From Edwardsiella tarda ATCC 15947 = NBRC 105688 (GTDB lineage Bacteria > Pseudomonadota > Gammaproteobacteria > Enterobacterales > Enterobacteriaceae): a DNA stretch of 64,000 bases. This document shows positions 38,307 to 48,693 of this stretch, piece after piece. The translations under genes and the position numbers were made by a program. The first letter of the stretch is position 1; each line of letters begins with the position of its first letter. The DNA is taken from assembly GCF_003113495.2 (NCBI RefSeq), contig NZ_CP084508.1, forward strand, positions 1-64,000. Direction: 5' to 3'. The notes beneath the pieces were generated by a model, which did no database searches, was not told where the DNA came from, and saw only the letters and a list, made by a program, of their open reading frames with translations.

Positions 38307-40451
38307 TTGTTAGTCACTAATCGACGTCAGTTTATTAAGCTTGTTGTACAAACTATAGGGTCAGTATTTGCAATGGACTCATTATTTAGCAATATTCGAC
38401 TGGCTATAGCGAGCGAACCATCCATCGATGATGAATTCCTGTGGCTGGAAGATCTGCAGAGCAAAAGATCTCTGCAATGGGTACAGAAGGAAAATCAGCG
38501 CACTATGGCGCGTTTCACCCGGAGTAAAGAATTTTTGCGTGTTGAGCGAGAAATTCTGGACATACTCAATAAAGACACATTGATCCCCTGGGTGAGTAAA
38601 TATGGAAATTACTATTACAATTTTCGGCAAGGGCAGGACAATCCACAAGGGGTGCTAAGGCGTACAGTTCTGGTCGAGTATCGCAAGGCCGAGCCAGTTT
38701 GGGAGACGGTGTTGGATTTTGATGCGTTAGGAAAAGCGGAGGACAAGATGTGGGTTTATCAGGGTATGCAACCTTTGGCACCGGAATACCGATATTGCCT
38801 GATATACCTGTCGCCAGATGGTGGTGATGCCACCGAAATTCGCGAGTTCGATCTGGTGGCCAAATGTTTCGTAAAAGATGGCTTCAATGTACCTGTGGCG
38901 AAAAGCCGGGTATCATGGGTTGATCAGGATACATTGTTTATAGCTACCGATTTTGGCCCCGACTCAATGACTCGCTCTGGCTACATGCGCATAGTTAAAC
39001 GCTGGCGGCGTGGTAAGCCACTGAGCATTGCTGAAACGTTGTATGAAGCACGGCCTGAAGACGTGGAGGCCTTTGCTTATCACGATTACACACCTGGCTT
39101 TGAGCGTGATTTTGTCTGTCGAATAATAGACTTATATCACTGTGACTATTTTTGGCTGACTCAGGATGAGCAGCTTATTAAAATCGATATCCCGGCTGAT
39201 GCTGAACTGAGTACGCATCGGGAATGGATGTTAATCATGCTGAACAGCGACTGGGTAGTAGGCGGTAGGATCTATCCGTCTGGTGCACTGTTGGCAACTA
39301 ATTTCGACGATTATCTGGCGGGTAAGCGCGAATTACAGTTGCTGTTCACCCCCACTGTAGAGTGTGTGTTAAGCGGCTACAGCAAAACCCGCGATTATCT
39401 GATCCTCAGCATCATGGATAACGTAATCAATCGATTGGAGGTATTGATCCCGCAGAAAGGCTGCTGGCAGCATCACCCTCTGAGTAGTCCCGGTTCCATA
39501 TGCACTATTTCCGCTGACGGCATTGATGAAGAAAGTAACGACTATTTCCTGACCACCAGTGGATTTCTACAACCAACCTCGTTGTACATAGGTAACCTCG
39601 ATGGTGGTGAAGCCACATTACTGAAACAAGAGCCGCAGAATTTTGACGTCACGGCCTACCAAGTTAGCCAGCATTTCGCTCGCTCAAGAGACGGTACTCG
39701 TGTGCCATATTTCCAAATTGCTGCCAACGATCTCAAACTGAACGGTAGTACGCCGACTCAACTATATGGTTACGGCGGTTTTGCCGAGTCGCTACTGCCA
39801 GGATATCTGAATGACGAGGCTCCGGCCTGGTTGGAGCGCGGAGGAGTGTATGTCGTGGCTAACATTCGTGGTGGTGGCGAATATGGCCCTGCATGGCACA
39901 AAGCGGCGCTCAGACAAAATCGACATCGAGCTTATGAAGATTTTGTAGCCGTGGCTGAAGACCTGATTGCGCGCAAAGTAACCTCTACGCCACATTTGGG
40001 CATACGCGGTGAGAGTAACGGAGGCTTATTGGTAGGCAATATGTTAACGCTGTATCCGCAGTTATTCGGGTGCATTGTCTGTGGAATGCCTTTGCTGGAT
40101 ATGCAGCGTTATACTCAGCTTTCCGCTGGAGCGTCATGGATCGCAGAGTTTGGTGATCCGGACAAGCCTGAGCAGTGGGCCTATATCAAAACGTTTTCCC
40201 CATATCATAATATTAAAGCGCGAACGGCCTACCCACCGGTGTTATTTTATACAGCCACCAGTGATGACCGTGTTAACCCGGCTCATGCACGCAAAATGGC
40301 GGCGCGTATGCAGGCGATGGGGTATCAGCAGGTATACTTTTATGAGAATATTAAAGGAGGTGGGCACAGTTCTGCCGCGGACAAACAGCAAACGGCCTTT
40401 ATCAGTGCGATGGTGAGCGAGTTCATGTGGTCCAACTTGAATAACAAGTAG
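38307..40451 (+). CDS. Tat-exported prolyl oligopeptidase (S9A)
   Basis: A 714-residue serine peptidase of the prolyl oligopeptidase family. The N-terminus TNRRQFIKLVVQTIGSVFAM fits a twin-arginine signal, so the enzyme is probably exported folded. A beta-propeller region fills about residues 60-440. The hydrolase domain follows, with Ser570 in GESNGG, Asp653/Asp654 in TSDDRVNPAH and His687 in GGGHSS. The start is a TTG 8 bases after AAAAGGAG. The enzyme cleaves short peptides after Pro. It lies next to the F4-like operon but has its own leader. Confidence 0.88.
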   Translation: MLVTNRRQFIKLVVQTIGSVFAMDSLFSNIRLAIASEPSIDDEFLWLEDLQSKRSLQWVQKENQRTMARFTRSKEFLRVEREILDILNKDTLIPWVSKYGNYYYNFRQGQDNPQGVLRRTVLVEYRKAEPVWETVLDFDALGKAEDKMWVYQGMQPLAPEYRYCLIYLSPDGGDATEIREFDLVAKCFVKDGFNVPVAKSRVSWVDQDTLFIATDFGPDSMTRSGYMRIVKRWRRGKPLSIAETLYEARPEDVEAFAYHDYTPGFERDFVCRIIDLYHCDYFWLTQDEQLIKIDIPADAELSTHREWMLIMLNSDWVVGGRIYPSGALLATNFDDYLAGKRELQLLFTPTVECVLSGYSKTRDYLILSIMDNVINRLEVLIPQKGCWQHHPLSSPGSICTISADGIDEESNDYFLTTSGFLQPTSLYIGNLDGGEATLLKQEPQNFDVTAYQVSQHFARSRDGTRVPYFQIAANDLKLNGSTPTQLYGYGGFAESLLPGYLNDEAPAWLERGGVYVVANIRGGGEYGPAWHKAALRQNRHRAYEDFVAVAEDLIARKVTSTPHLGIRGESNGGLLVGNMLTLYPQLFGCIVCGMPLLDMQRYTQLSAGASWIAEFGDPDKPEQWAYIKTFSPYHNIKARTAYPPVLFYTATSDDRVNPAHARKMAARMQAMGYQQVYFYENIKGGGHSSAADKQQTAFISAMVSEFMWSNLNNK

Positions 40452-40502
40452 AATAATATACATCGACAGGAATTTAAACCGTAAAAACATTATTTCCTTA
40501 CA

Positions 40503-41490
40503 GGAGTCAGCCAATTCAAGACTCCTGAGCAACAAGCCGTATTGGCACTTCACCGGAGTCGTCAGAGTTTCATCAAACAACGGACCGCTCAGGCGAATCA
40601 AATACGGGGGCTATTGGCTGAATTTGGCATCGTTGTATCCCGGGGGATCCAGCAGTTACAACTACAGTTACCTGAGATCCTGGAAGATGCCAATAACTCA
40701 TTACCATATCTATTTCGTGTACAACTGAATCTGTTACAGCACCATATGACATATCTGTTCGATGTCATCGCTACGCTCGACAAGCAGATTGAGCAGTGCT
40801 ACCGCGCAAAATGCGCTATGTCAGCGTATCAGTATCAGCAAGATCCCAGGCATTGGCCCAGTCACCGCCACCGCACTCATTGCGACTATCGGCAACGCCA
40901 GCAATTTCGAAAATAGCCGGCAGTTGGCTGCCTGGTTAGGCCTGGTTCCACGTCAGCATTCAAGTGGTGACAAACAAGTCTTGCTCGGGATAAGCAAACG
41001 AGGTGATGTTTATTTATGAACCTTACTTATTCACGGAGCCAGGGCTGTGTTGCAGTCGGTCAAACGTAAACAGGATGCTGTATCGGGATGGGCCAGTCGG
41101 CTACTGGCACGCCGAAATAACAACATTGCCTCAGTAGCATTGGCTAATAAGAATGCGCGGATTGTGTGGGCACTATTGTCAAAAGACCAGGAATACTGTG
41201 CAGCAGTGATAAACGTTTAATTATCTGAGTCAATAAGACAGAAACAACACCACCGATTGTTCAGGCAAGCATGACGTGATGACAGGACAGGTCAGACCGT
41301 GATGGGGAAAACCCGGTTTATTCAAGGCTACTGAAAGAGCGCTTTGTTGATAGAGGTCTCCATCAGCGTATTCCATCAGGGACAGAGGAGTTTCACATCA
41401 CCTCGGCAAAGTCCGGATCTATGGCTGCAATTGATGACCTGCAAATCCACCACAACATGTTTAGCTTGGCAAACCGGAGGCGACCATCTA
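40503..41490 (+). pseudogene. IS110-family transposase, 3' half
   Basis: Begins at KTPEQQAVLALHRSRQSFIKQRTAQANQIRGLLAEFGIV (from 40518). It continues in a second frame as IPGIGPVTATALIATIGNASNFENSRQLAAWLGLVPRQHSSGDKQVLLGISKRG, the C-terminal Ser domain of IS110 transposases. Several frameshifts and a TGA at 41017 break it. The flank up to about 41490 (GGCAAACCGGAGGCGA) resembles an IS110 right end. It is colinear with the 5' half that ends at 28345. Confidence 0.8.
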
Positions 41491-41557
41491 TGAATAAATC
41501 TAACTTTTAGGTGATTGGCGGATCTGATCGCTACAGTTTCTTCCGCATCGGATCCCC

Positions 41558-42515
41558 ATGGCAAAGCAAAAGTTTAAAATCACCAACTGCTCAGCCTACA
41601 ACAAGGCACTCAGGCAGCGTGGTTCACTGACGATCTGGCTTGATGAATCAGCTATTGCTGCATGGACTGACAGTGCACAGCCTGAAGGTCGTGGCCGACC
41701 TCTGTACTACACCGATATGGCGATCACCACGGTTCTGATGATAAAGCGCGTGTTCAATCTGCCGCTCCGGGCATTACAGGGCTTCATTGACTCGATTTTT
41801 ACCCTTATGGTTTTGCCGCTGCGCAGCCCGGACTACTCTCTGGTCAGCAAACGTGCAAAGAGCATCAACATCAGCATAAAGACGCCAACCCGGGGAGAAA
41901 TCTCGCATCTGGTTATCGATGCTACTGGCCTGAAGGTCTTCGGCAAAGGGGTATGGAAAGTCAGGCAACATGGAGCTGACAGGCGCAGAGTATGGCGCAA
42001 ACTTCATCTGGCTGCAGACGGTGCGACGCATGAGATAATCTGTGCCGATTTATCGCTCAGCGGTACGACAGATGCGCAGGCACTTAACCAGACCCACAGA
42101 AAAATAAAGAAGGCTTCAGCAGATGGTGCTTATGACACGCGCTACTGTCATGATGCGTTGCTGAGGAAAAAAATCAGGCAACTTATCCCTCCACGAAACG
42201 GGGCGCAATACTGACCGGGCAGGTACCATGAACGTAACCATGCGGTGGCTAATCAGCATCTGAGCGGTAGTAATGACGAAAGTAGGCTACCATCGACGTT
42301 CCGTGGCAAAAACGGCGATGTTCCGTATCAAAACCTTGCTGGGCGGACACTTGAGCCTGCGAGACTACGACGCACAGGTGGGCGAAGCGATGGCGATGGT
42401 CAAAGCGCTAAACCGGATGACGTTGTTGGGTATGCCGCATAGTGTCCGGATCGCATAACGGGTGTACTGCTGCCCCCCCCTCTTCGGCTGACTCTGATTT
42501 ATTCAACAAAGCCAC
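41558..42515 (+). pseudogene. IS903-like (IS5 family) transposase, broken
   Basis: A 218-residue frame MAKQKFKITNCSAYNKALRQRGSLTIWLD ... GRGRPLYYTDMAI ... LVIDATGLKVFG ... DGAYDTRYCHD is an IS903-type DDE transposase. A TGA after RNGAQY at about 42212 and further frameshifts split off the C-terminal part, which runs on to about 42458. The right end TGATTTATTCAACAAAGCC is at about 42497-42515. The left end is damaged. It is related to the element at 62575 but clearly diverged. Confidence 0.82.
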
Positions 42516-42998
42516 GAACGTAACATCCAAAATCACTAAACATTCAAGTATTCGTAAACAAGCACAACATATTTCGCTTTTTTACAAAAAAGCGAAGTAA
42601 CTCGTTGAGTTTATTAAATAAATCACACAATTCAAAAGCAGGTAATACCTTTAATATTCTAAAGGTTTGCAAAAAATAAACAACAATAATAAGTTAGAAT
42701 TTTAAACTTAAAAATCAAAAAAACTCATAATTATCTGTTGTTATGAGCGTAACGAACAGTATTGTATGTTGCTCCGCCTAAGAATTATTAGCCATAAAAA
42801 CACCAATTACCACGCCAACACAAGACAAAAGATCGTCAATCTGCGTTTTGACAAGATTTAAAACCAATAATAGTCTATGTCGCACAAGTAGCTGTGAGCG
42901 CTTATTTACTACAAGATGGTGAAGCTCTTGTTGTTTTTATGTTACAGATATAGCTATCGTGTTTTATTTGTGCAGTTAATTAAATACTGGTGTCAGCG
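42516..42998. other. AT-rich region upstream of class 5 fimbrial operon
   Basis: No gene seen. Strongly AT-rich with long A and T tracts and several TATAAT-like hexamers, as expected for an AraC-activated, H-NS-silenced fimbrial promoter. No single promoter could be fixed. Confidence 0.45.
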
Positions 42999-43718
42999 AT
43001 GGTAACCGTAATGATTAATAAATTAGCAATAAAAATTTCCTCATTTATTGGCCTGTTGTTTGTGATGACAAATGTAGAGGCCAATATTCAGGTCAGCCCA
43101 ATAAATATTACATTATCATCAGAGAATAAATATTCTGGATCAGTAAGAGTGTTTTCAAACTCCGATAAGACAATGTACATAAAAACATCAGTAAAAAGGA
43201 TTGTTAATCCTGGGACGCCTAAACAACAGGAGGTGCCCGTGGCTTCTGATGATAATGCAGGGGTTATCGCTTCCCCCCAGCGTTTTATTATTTCCGGACA
43301 AGGCTCTCACTTGGTAAGAATTCTTCCTATAAATATTCCTCAAAAAGAAGGGGTTTACAGGGTATATATATCGACTGTTCCTAGTGATAGCATTGATCAA
43401 GCGAGTACTAACAGAAGAGATGCTCAGATAACAATTAACGTTATCTGGGGAGTTCTTGTCTATGTGACACCTGAGCATAAAATTATTTCGTTTTCATACG
43501 ATAACGTATCAGGCAAATTAAAAAATACAGGAAATGTCCACGTTCGCATATCAGCATATGATTTTTGTTATAAGGAGGATAGTTGCCAGTGGAAAACAAT
43601 TAATCGTGCTATTTATCCTGACATGAATTATAAAATCACAGATAAAGCCCCCCCCCACTCTTTTTTATTTATTAAATATCAGTTAGGGGGAGCCCCTGTG
43701 ACTTTAAAAGTAAACTGA
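42999..43718 (+). CDS. CfaA-like fimbrial chaperone (class 5)
   Basis: A 239-residue periplasmic chaperone, close to the 238 of CfaA. A signal peptide (IKISSFIGLLFVMTNVEA) precedes NIQVSPINITLSSENKYSGSVRVFSNSDKTMYIKTSVKRI, then FIISGQGSHLVRILPI and GVYRVYISTVPSD. These fit the alpha-clade chaperones of CFA/I and CS1. It contains a C9 run at 43648-43656 in the codons for APPH, a likely slippage site. Possible starts are 42990 (GTG), 42999 and 43011; the signal peptide fits any of them. Confidence 0.83.
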   Translation: MVTVMINKLAIKISSFIGLLFVMTNVEANIQVSPINITLSSENKYSGSVRVFSNSDKTMYIKTSVKRIVNPGTPKQQEVPVASDDNAGVIASPQRFIISGQGSHLVRILPINIPQKEGVYRVYISTVPSDSIDQASTNRRDAQITINVIWGVLVYVTPEHKIISFSYDNVSGKLKNTGNVHVRISAYDFCYKEDSCQWKTINRAIYPDMNYKITDKAPPHSFLFIKYQLGGAPVTLKVN

Positions 43719-43745
43719 TACCATTAACTTTTTGAGGTTCTATGT

Positions 43746-44228
43746 ATGAAAATTAAACATATTGTCTTTAGCTCTCTAATCTCTCTTCCATTTTTGGCAA
43801 ACGCCACCACAAATGGTACAGCGACGATTAATGTATCTGCTGACGTTAATCCTGCAGTAGGAATTGTATCTGCTAACAATACTCCATTGACAGATATACA
43901 ATTAGCCTTTGTCCCTGGTGTTGGGCTGCAAGCTGGAACCGAAATGGTTCGTCTTGCCAGTAATGATACCGCCCATGGTGTTGATGTTAGTCTTGCTAAT
44001 GCAATGCAGTTAACAAATTCAGCAGATGCATCTACCGTCCCCATGACTGTTACACTGGCGGGGAAAACATTAAGCACCTCACCAACTAGCTATGAAAAAA
44101 CATTATTTTCTGAGGGGGAGACCAGCCCTATGCAACTATCTGTCAAGCCAACTTCAGATTCAAAGAATCTAACAGCAGGTCATTATGCTGGGATTATTAA
44201 TCTGGTATTAGCTCAGTCTACAAAATAA
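43746..44228 (+). CDS. CFA/I-like major fimbrial subunit
   Basis: A 160-residue pilin. Signal peptide MKIKHIVFSSLISLPFLANA, then TTNGTATINVSADVNPAVGIVSANNTPLTDIQLAFVPG. The donor strand near the N-terminus and the terminal HYAGIINLVLAQS strand match CfaB/CooA. No cysteines, as in class 5 pilins. A GAGGT site lies 8 bases before the ATG. It builds the fibre shaft on the surface. Confidence 0.85.
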   Translation: MKIKHIVFSSLISLPFLANATTNGTATINVSADVNPAVGIVSANNTPLTDIQLAFVPGVGLQAGTEMVRLASNDTAHGVDVSLANAMQLTNSADASTVPMTVTLAGKTLSTSPTSYEKTLFSEGETSPMQLSVKPTSDSKNLTAGHYAGIINLVLAQSTK

Positions 44229-44250
44229 TTCAAGTAAAAAGGTGATATAA

Positions 44251-46914
44251 ATGAGGGGAGGGGTTATTTGTTTTCAAAGGTTATCCCATTTATTCTTTTG
44301 GGTGCTAATTATCATTAGCAACTCCCCTGTATATGCAAAAGATAGCATTCCGGCAGGATTTGAAGCTCTCAGTTTTGGACAGGATGAGCTTCTAAATATC
44401 TCTTTTCATGGTGAAAACGAGGGCGTTTTTACTGTTTTTGTTACGCCTGAATATCTAACATTTAAAGAACCAAATAAATTATTCGCAAAACTTCCTTTAG
44501 ATGGCGTGCCAGAAAACATCAGAAAAAAAATACTTTTTGAACTAGCTATGCCAATATCTAGGCATGATAAGGATTTTTATTTTGCCCCAGAGGAAAATAT
44601 CGGGATTATCTATAATGAGCAAGAACAATCGGCCATGCTACTGATAACTCCAAGGTGGGTAAAAAATAATAGCCAACACTTTTTCCACCAAAGCTACAAT
44701 GCTCGTTCAGCGCTGGTAAGTCATCAGTCACTTGTGTTTAGCCATGATGGGCACATGGAAAGCTTAGGAGGAACCGGCTACTTTGCTCAGGGAGTAGGTA
44801 GATCAAACTATATACAAGGTGACTGGGTTCTTTTTCAAAATGTGGGAGAGAGAGGCTCATCTTCACAATTTCAGTTTAATAATCTGTATTTGCGTACTGA
44901 TATAACACCTCGTATTTATAGCCAAGTAGGACGAATGGATTTGACTAACCTAAGCTCACGCTTGGGGGGGGATTTTTCACTATCTCTCCTGCCACAATCT
45001 CAAATAGATGGTTTGCGTATTGGCTCAAGTAATGCGTATCTTAATACGGAAAATATTACAACTACGGCTACACCATTAACAGTCATATTAACGCAACCAG
45101 CGAGAGTTGATATTTATCAAGGGAGACAGTTAATTGGCAGCAGTTATCTGATGGCTGGTATCCATGATGTTGATACGAATAACTTTCCCGCCGGAGCTTA
45201 TCCTGTATTATTAAAAATCTTCCAAAATGGGAAACTAATTCGTCAAGAAACACAGTTTTTCGAAAATAGTGATAGAAATCAGCCAGCAGCAGGAGAAATA
45301 CAATGGTTTTTTCAGGTCGGGAAACAACATGCATCGAATGATTATAGTGCAGCATCGAAGTTGACTAAAAAAAACAAAGAAGAAACACAATTCGCCGGAG
45401 GTATTCGATTCGGCCTATCTAGTCATCTGAGTCTAACAAGTGCACTGATGGGGAGAAAAACTGGCTCTCCATTCAGTGAAAGTGACCTAACGTGGACTCT
45501 ACCCACTAGAGCAGGCATCTTATCATTAAAATATAGCTATTTGATGAAAGAAGGAAAAGGTATTTCTGATAGTGAGCAACTGGGTTGGGATTATAGCAAC
45601 ATGGCACTCAACATATCACGCTATCATACATTTTGTACAAATCAAATTAGTTGCCATAATAATTATGGCGTCATAGCCAGCACAAGTAAATATGGGTGGA
45701 CAGCTTCGTTAGGATATAATTATTCATATTCAGCACAACGTTTTTTGCAGCCATTGGAGTATGAGAGAGACGAATCTTCTTACATAAATCCATCTATTCA
45801 TCAACAAAATAGTGGGTTATCATTATACTCATCACAATATGTAACATCCAGTATATTGCTAACATTAGGAACATCGACGAACTATCAGGATTGGAGTATT
45901 TGGCCAAGAATAGGCATGTTCAGCAATCGAAGTAGTGGTAGCGACAATCACGATAATGGGATTTTTTTAACTGTATCATTATCAAAAAACATGCAATCGT
46001 CATCCAATTTTAACCATAATACAACGGCTTCGTTGGACTATCGGCAGCATAGTCAGAATAATAATATATCATTACGCCAACAGTGGGTTTGGAGTGGTCA
46101 GCACTATCGTTCGCTAGACGCGACACTATCTGGTGGAAGGTATTACCAGAACGCTTTGGTTAATACTGAATTGGGTAGCTCACTAGGAAATGCGGGGATA
46201 TCGTTTAGCTATGACCGCTCGAAACAATATACAAATAAAACTATAAGTGGACACTACGACTCAACATTCACAATTTCATCAGCAGGATTTGTATTAGGAA
46301 ATGGTGATGGAAATGAATCTAGTCTTTCTGGAGTTATTATTGATTCTAAAAATCAGAATCAAAAAGAGCTAATAGGACCTATAGCTAAAATAACATCAAT
46401 GCAAGGGGGGGATGCATACATTAGCTATGGGAGCAAACTGTTTATTCCAACGATGGACTATATGGCCGACAAAATCAATATTGAGGATGCAATTGGTTAC
46501 GAAACTAATGGTAACCTGATTAATGGGGCCGGTACACAAAACATCTTCCTGTTACCAGGGCATGTCACCATCAGTCGGTTACGTGCTAATACAATTTATA
46601 TTTATGTTGGACGTCTTTTGGTTAATGGGGAAAATATTCTGGCTGGCGGGCATATTCTTAATGCTGATGTCCCTGATATAAATCCAGATGGCACCTTTGT
46701 TGTAGAGTTTAATTACTCCCCGAAGTCATTATACATACTGAAAGATCGAGATTTTTTTATTTGCCCTATAAAATATAAGGAGGGATTTAACGGTATCCGC
46801 AAAGTGAATGCTGCAAATTGTCATCAAGTAAGTGATACAACTTTACCATCAATAATAAAGAACTCTGATCGAGTGGCTAGACTTCTTTCTATAACAAATG
46901 AAAATAAACATTAA
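44251..46914 (+). CDS. CfaC-like outer-membrane usher
   Basis: An 887-residue usher, near the 869 of CfaC. Signal peptide (FFWVLIIISNSPVYA), then IPAGFEALSFGQDELLNISFHGE and the usher barrel with many Ser/Asn/Tyr-rich strands. The C-terminal part contains KDRDFFICPIKYKEGFNGIRKV. It exports CFA/I-type subunits. Two long G runs lie inside the gene: G8 at about 44964-44971 and G7 at about 46395-46401. Both keep frame as sequenced. GC is low. An AAAAAGGTGA site precedes the ATG. Confidence 0.88.
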   Translation: MRGGVICFQRLSHLFFWVLIIISNSPVYAKDSIPAGFEALSFGQDELLNISFHGENEGVFTVFVTPEYLTFKEPNKLFAKLPLDGVPENIRKKILFELAMPISRHDKDFYFAPEENIGIIYNEQEQSAMLLITPRWVKNNSQHFFHQSYNARSALVSHQSLVFSHDGHMESLGGTGYFAQGVGRSNYIQGDWVLFQNVGERGSSSQFQFNNLYLRTDITPRIYSQVGRMDLTNLSSRLGGDFSLSLLPQSQIDGLRIGSSNAYLNTENITTTATPLTVILTQPARVDIYQGRQLIGSSYLMAGIHDVDTNNFPAGAYPVLLKIFQNGKLIRQETQFFENSDRNQPAAGEIQWFFQVGKQHASNDYSAASKLTKKNKEETQFAGGIRFGLSSHLSLTSALMGRKTGSPFSESDLTWTLPTRAGILSLKYSYLMKEGKGISDSEQLGWDYSNMALNISRYHTFCTNQISCHNNYGVIASTSKYGWTASLGYNYSYSAQRFLQPLEYERDESSYINPSIHQQNSGLSLYSSQYVTSSILLTLGTSTNYQDWSIWPRIGMFSNRSSGSDNHDNGIFLTVSLSKNMQSSSNFNHNTTASLDYRQHSQNNNISLRQQWVWSGQHYRSLDATLSGGRYYQNALVNTELGSSLGNAGISFSYDRSKQYTNKTISGHYDSTFTISSAGFVLGNGDGNESSLSGVIIDSKNQNQKELIGPIAKITSMQGGDAYISYGSKLFIPTMDYMADKINIEDAIGYETNGNLINGAGTQNIFLLPGHVTISRLRANTIYIYVGRLLVNGENILAGGHILNADVPDINPDGTFVVEFNYSPKSLYILKDRDFFICPIKYKEGFNGIRKVNAANCHQVSDTTLPSIIKNSDRVARLLSITNENKH

Positions 46915-46960
46915 CTATACTAATCGGTATATTAATGACATATCTCGGCGAACGGTAAAA

Positions 46961-48070
46961 ATGAATAAATTTATCAAATTAATCATATTGATTGCAGTGA
47001 TATCCTGGAAACCTACAATATCAATGGCCTCAACACCATCTGATTATTCATCAACTATAAACATAGAGAAATCCTATGATTTAAACTCACCATTGCCTGA
47101 GATTTATTTATGGGAAAATAAACGTATCAATATACCAACGCCCAATGGAAAGCCTAATGGTTTAGACTTTTTTCTTAGCTGTTTATCTGATAGCAATGAT
47201 AATTATGGAGCATGCCCGACCTTACCCACTTGGAATGGTGAGGGGAGTTATGTTTTATTATCATTTGTTGAAAAAAAAACGAATATAAAACACGCAGTGG
47301 TGGTTAAAGGAACTGTAAATAATAGTTGCTCTATAATAAAGTTTACAGGAGCACCTGGTGGATGTCCATACAACGGATTAAATTATAATGTATATATACC
47401 ACAAGATGAATTAAAAAAATTCCCCATTGGAGGGGTTTGGTTTGCTCATTTAAAGTTACGGACAGGTCAATGGCATGCAGGTGTAGGCTCTATCAACGAT
47501 AGTTGGCCTGGTTTTATGGACGCCTATTGGGAGGCAAATATTACTTTAAATATAACTGATAATAATAATATTCGCATCTGGTTTCCTCAGTTCCATGGCA
47601 ATACTGCCAATATTATAATGCCTATTATACCTGCATATTGGGCATCAAATACTCCTAGCCGGGTTATGGCAGAAAAAATAATAGACACCTGTTTATACGA
47701 TGGTTATAACAGTAATAGTAAGACATTTCAAATAACATTCAATAGTGATGATATTGATAATACTTCTCAAGAGTTTATTTTACGACGAGCAACAACACCA
47801 GGAGAGTCATTTTTACCTTATCAGATTTTTGTTTCATCCCCTGGTTCATCCGAAGCCCTCCAAATGGTAAAGCCTGGTGAACAACTAATTTATTCAGGAA
47901 TGAGTTCTATAGCCATACGGCAAGTAATGATGCCAGGATTACCAGAACCTGTAGCTTGTGCCCCATGGTCAATAAAAATAAAGCTCAAGCCATTTGATTT
48001 ATCAAAACAGCAAGCGGGCCATTATGTTGGCGTACTAAAAGTAACTTTCACCCCATCCTTGGATAAATGA
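46961..48070 (+). CDS. CfaE-like fimbrial tip adhesin
   Basis: A 369-residue protein, close to CfaE (360). A signal peptide (FIKLIILIAVISWKPTISMAS) starts at the chosen ATG. Six or more cysteines (FFLSCLSDSNDNYGACPT, NNSCSIIKFTGAPGGCPY, VACAPW) can form disulfides in the two-domain tip protein. It ends with HYVGVLKVTFTPSLDK, a pilin-type strand. A longer frame from 46898 overlaps the usher end. It would bind the host receptor and start fibre assembly. Confidence 0.82.
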   Translation: MNKFIKLIILIAVISWKPTISMASTPSDYSSTINIEKSYDLNSPLPEIYLWENKRINIPTPNGKPNGLDFFLSCLSDSNDNYGACPTLPTWNGEGSYVLLSFVEKKTNIKHAVVVKGTVNNSCSIIKFTGAPGGCPYNGLNYNVYIPQDELKKFPIGGVWFAHLKLRTGQWHAGVGSINDSWPGFMDAYWEANITLNITDNNNIRIWFPQFHGNTANIIMPIIPAYWASNTPSRVMAEKIIDTCLYDGYNSNSKTFQITFNSDDIDNTSQEFILRRATTPGESFLPYQIFVSSPGSSEALQMVKPGEQLIYSGMSSIAIRQVMMPGLPEPVACAPWSIKIKLKPFDLSKQQAGHYVGVLKVTFTPSLDK

Positions 48071-48075
48071 TAATC

Positions 48076-48693
48076 ATGAACTATTTTTGCTTTTTAGGCG
48101 AGTGCAAATATACTAAGTTGGCGTTTAATTCATTAATACATGAGTTACCAGTAAGATCATGTTCGATACCAATCAATTATTATGAATTGCTCAATAAGCA
48201 ATTGGAGATTGAGGATAGTGTTTTTATTTTCATTTTACTACCCACAAATGGAATAACAAATTTCTATGATGGAGCTTTTCATCAACTTGCTAATATTTTA
48301 GAGAGACATAAAACTGTAATTGGGGGGGCTGTTTTTTTTACTTCAAATGAAGTTGAGAGAAATATTGCAATATTGACTTGTCAAATAACAGGTTTATATG
48401 TTTGGGTCTTTGATAAAAAAACACAAATCAAAACAGCAAAAGATATCATAATTGACATAGCAAATTCAAAATATTGCGAGAAAAATCTAGTGACTAAAGA
48501 AATAATAACTTGGAGAGAGCTTGAGATATTAGAAATGATTCTCGCTGGGTATAGTTACAATGACATTGCATCTTTTTTTTCGCTATCAGTAAAAACCATA
48601 TACTCATATGTATATGCCATACAGAGGAAGATGTTAATAAAAAAAATCATACATCTTTTCTTTTTATCTGAGCTAACTCAGAACTTCTCTTAA
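48076..48693 (+). CDS. LuxR-type regulator closing the class 5 operon
   Basis: A 205-residue protein. The C-terminal part ITWRELEILEMILAGYSYNDIASFFSLSVKTIYSYVYAIQRKMLIKK is a clear LuxR/GerE helix-turn-helix. The N-terminal part (about 1-130) resembles a receiver-like fold without an obvious phosphorylated Asp. The reading frame may begin at 48067, overlapping the tip gene stop (ATGA). It contains G7 followed by a T8 run at about 48322-48339, so expression may be slippage-prone. Confidence 0.78.
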   Translation: MNYFCFLGECKYTKLAFNSLIHELPVRSCSIPINYYELLNKQLEIEDSVFIFILLPTNGITNFYDGAFHQLANILERHKTVIGGAVFFTSNEVERNIAILTCQITGLYVWVFDKKTQIKTAKDIIIDIANSKYCEKNLVTKEIITWRELEILEMILAGYSYNDIASFFSLSVKTIYSYVYAIQRKMLIKKIIHLFFLSELTQNFS

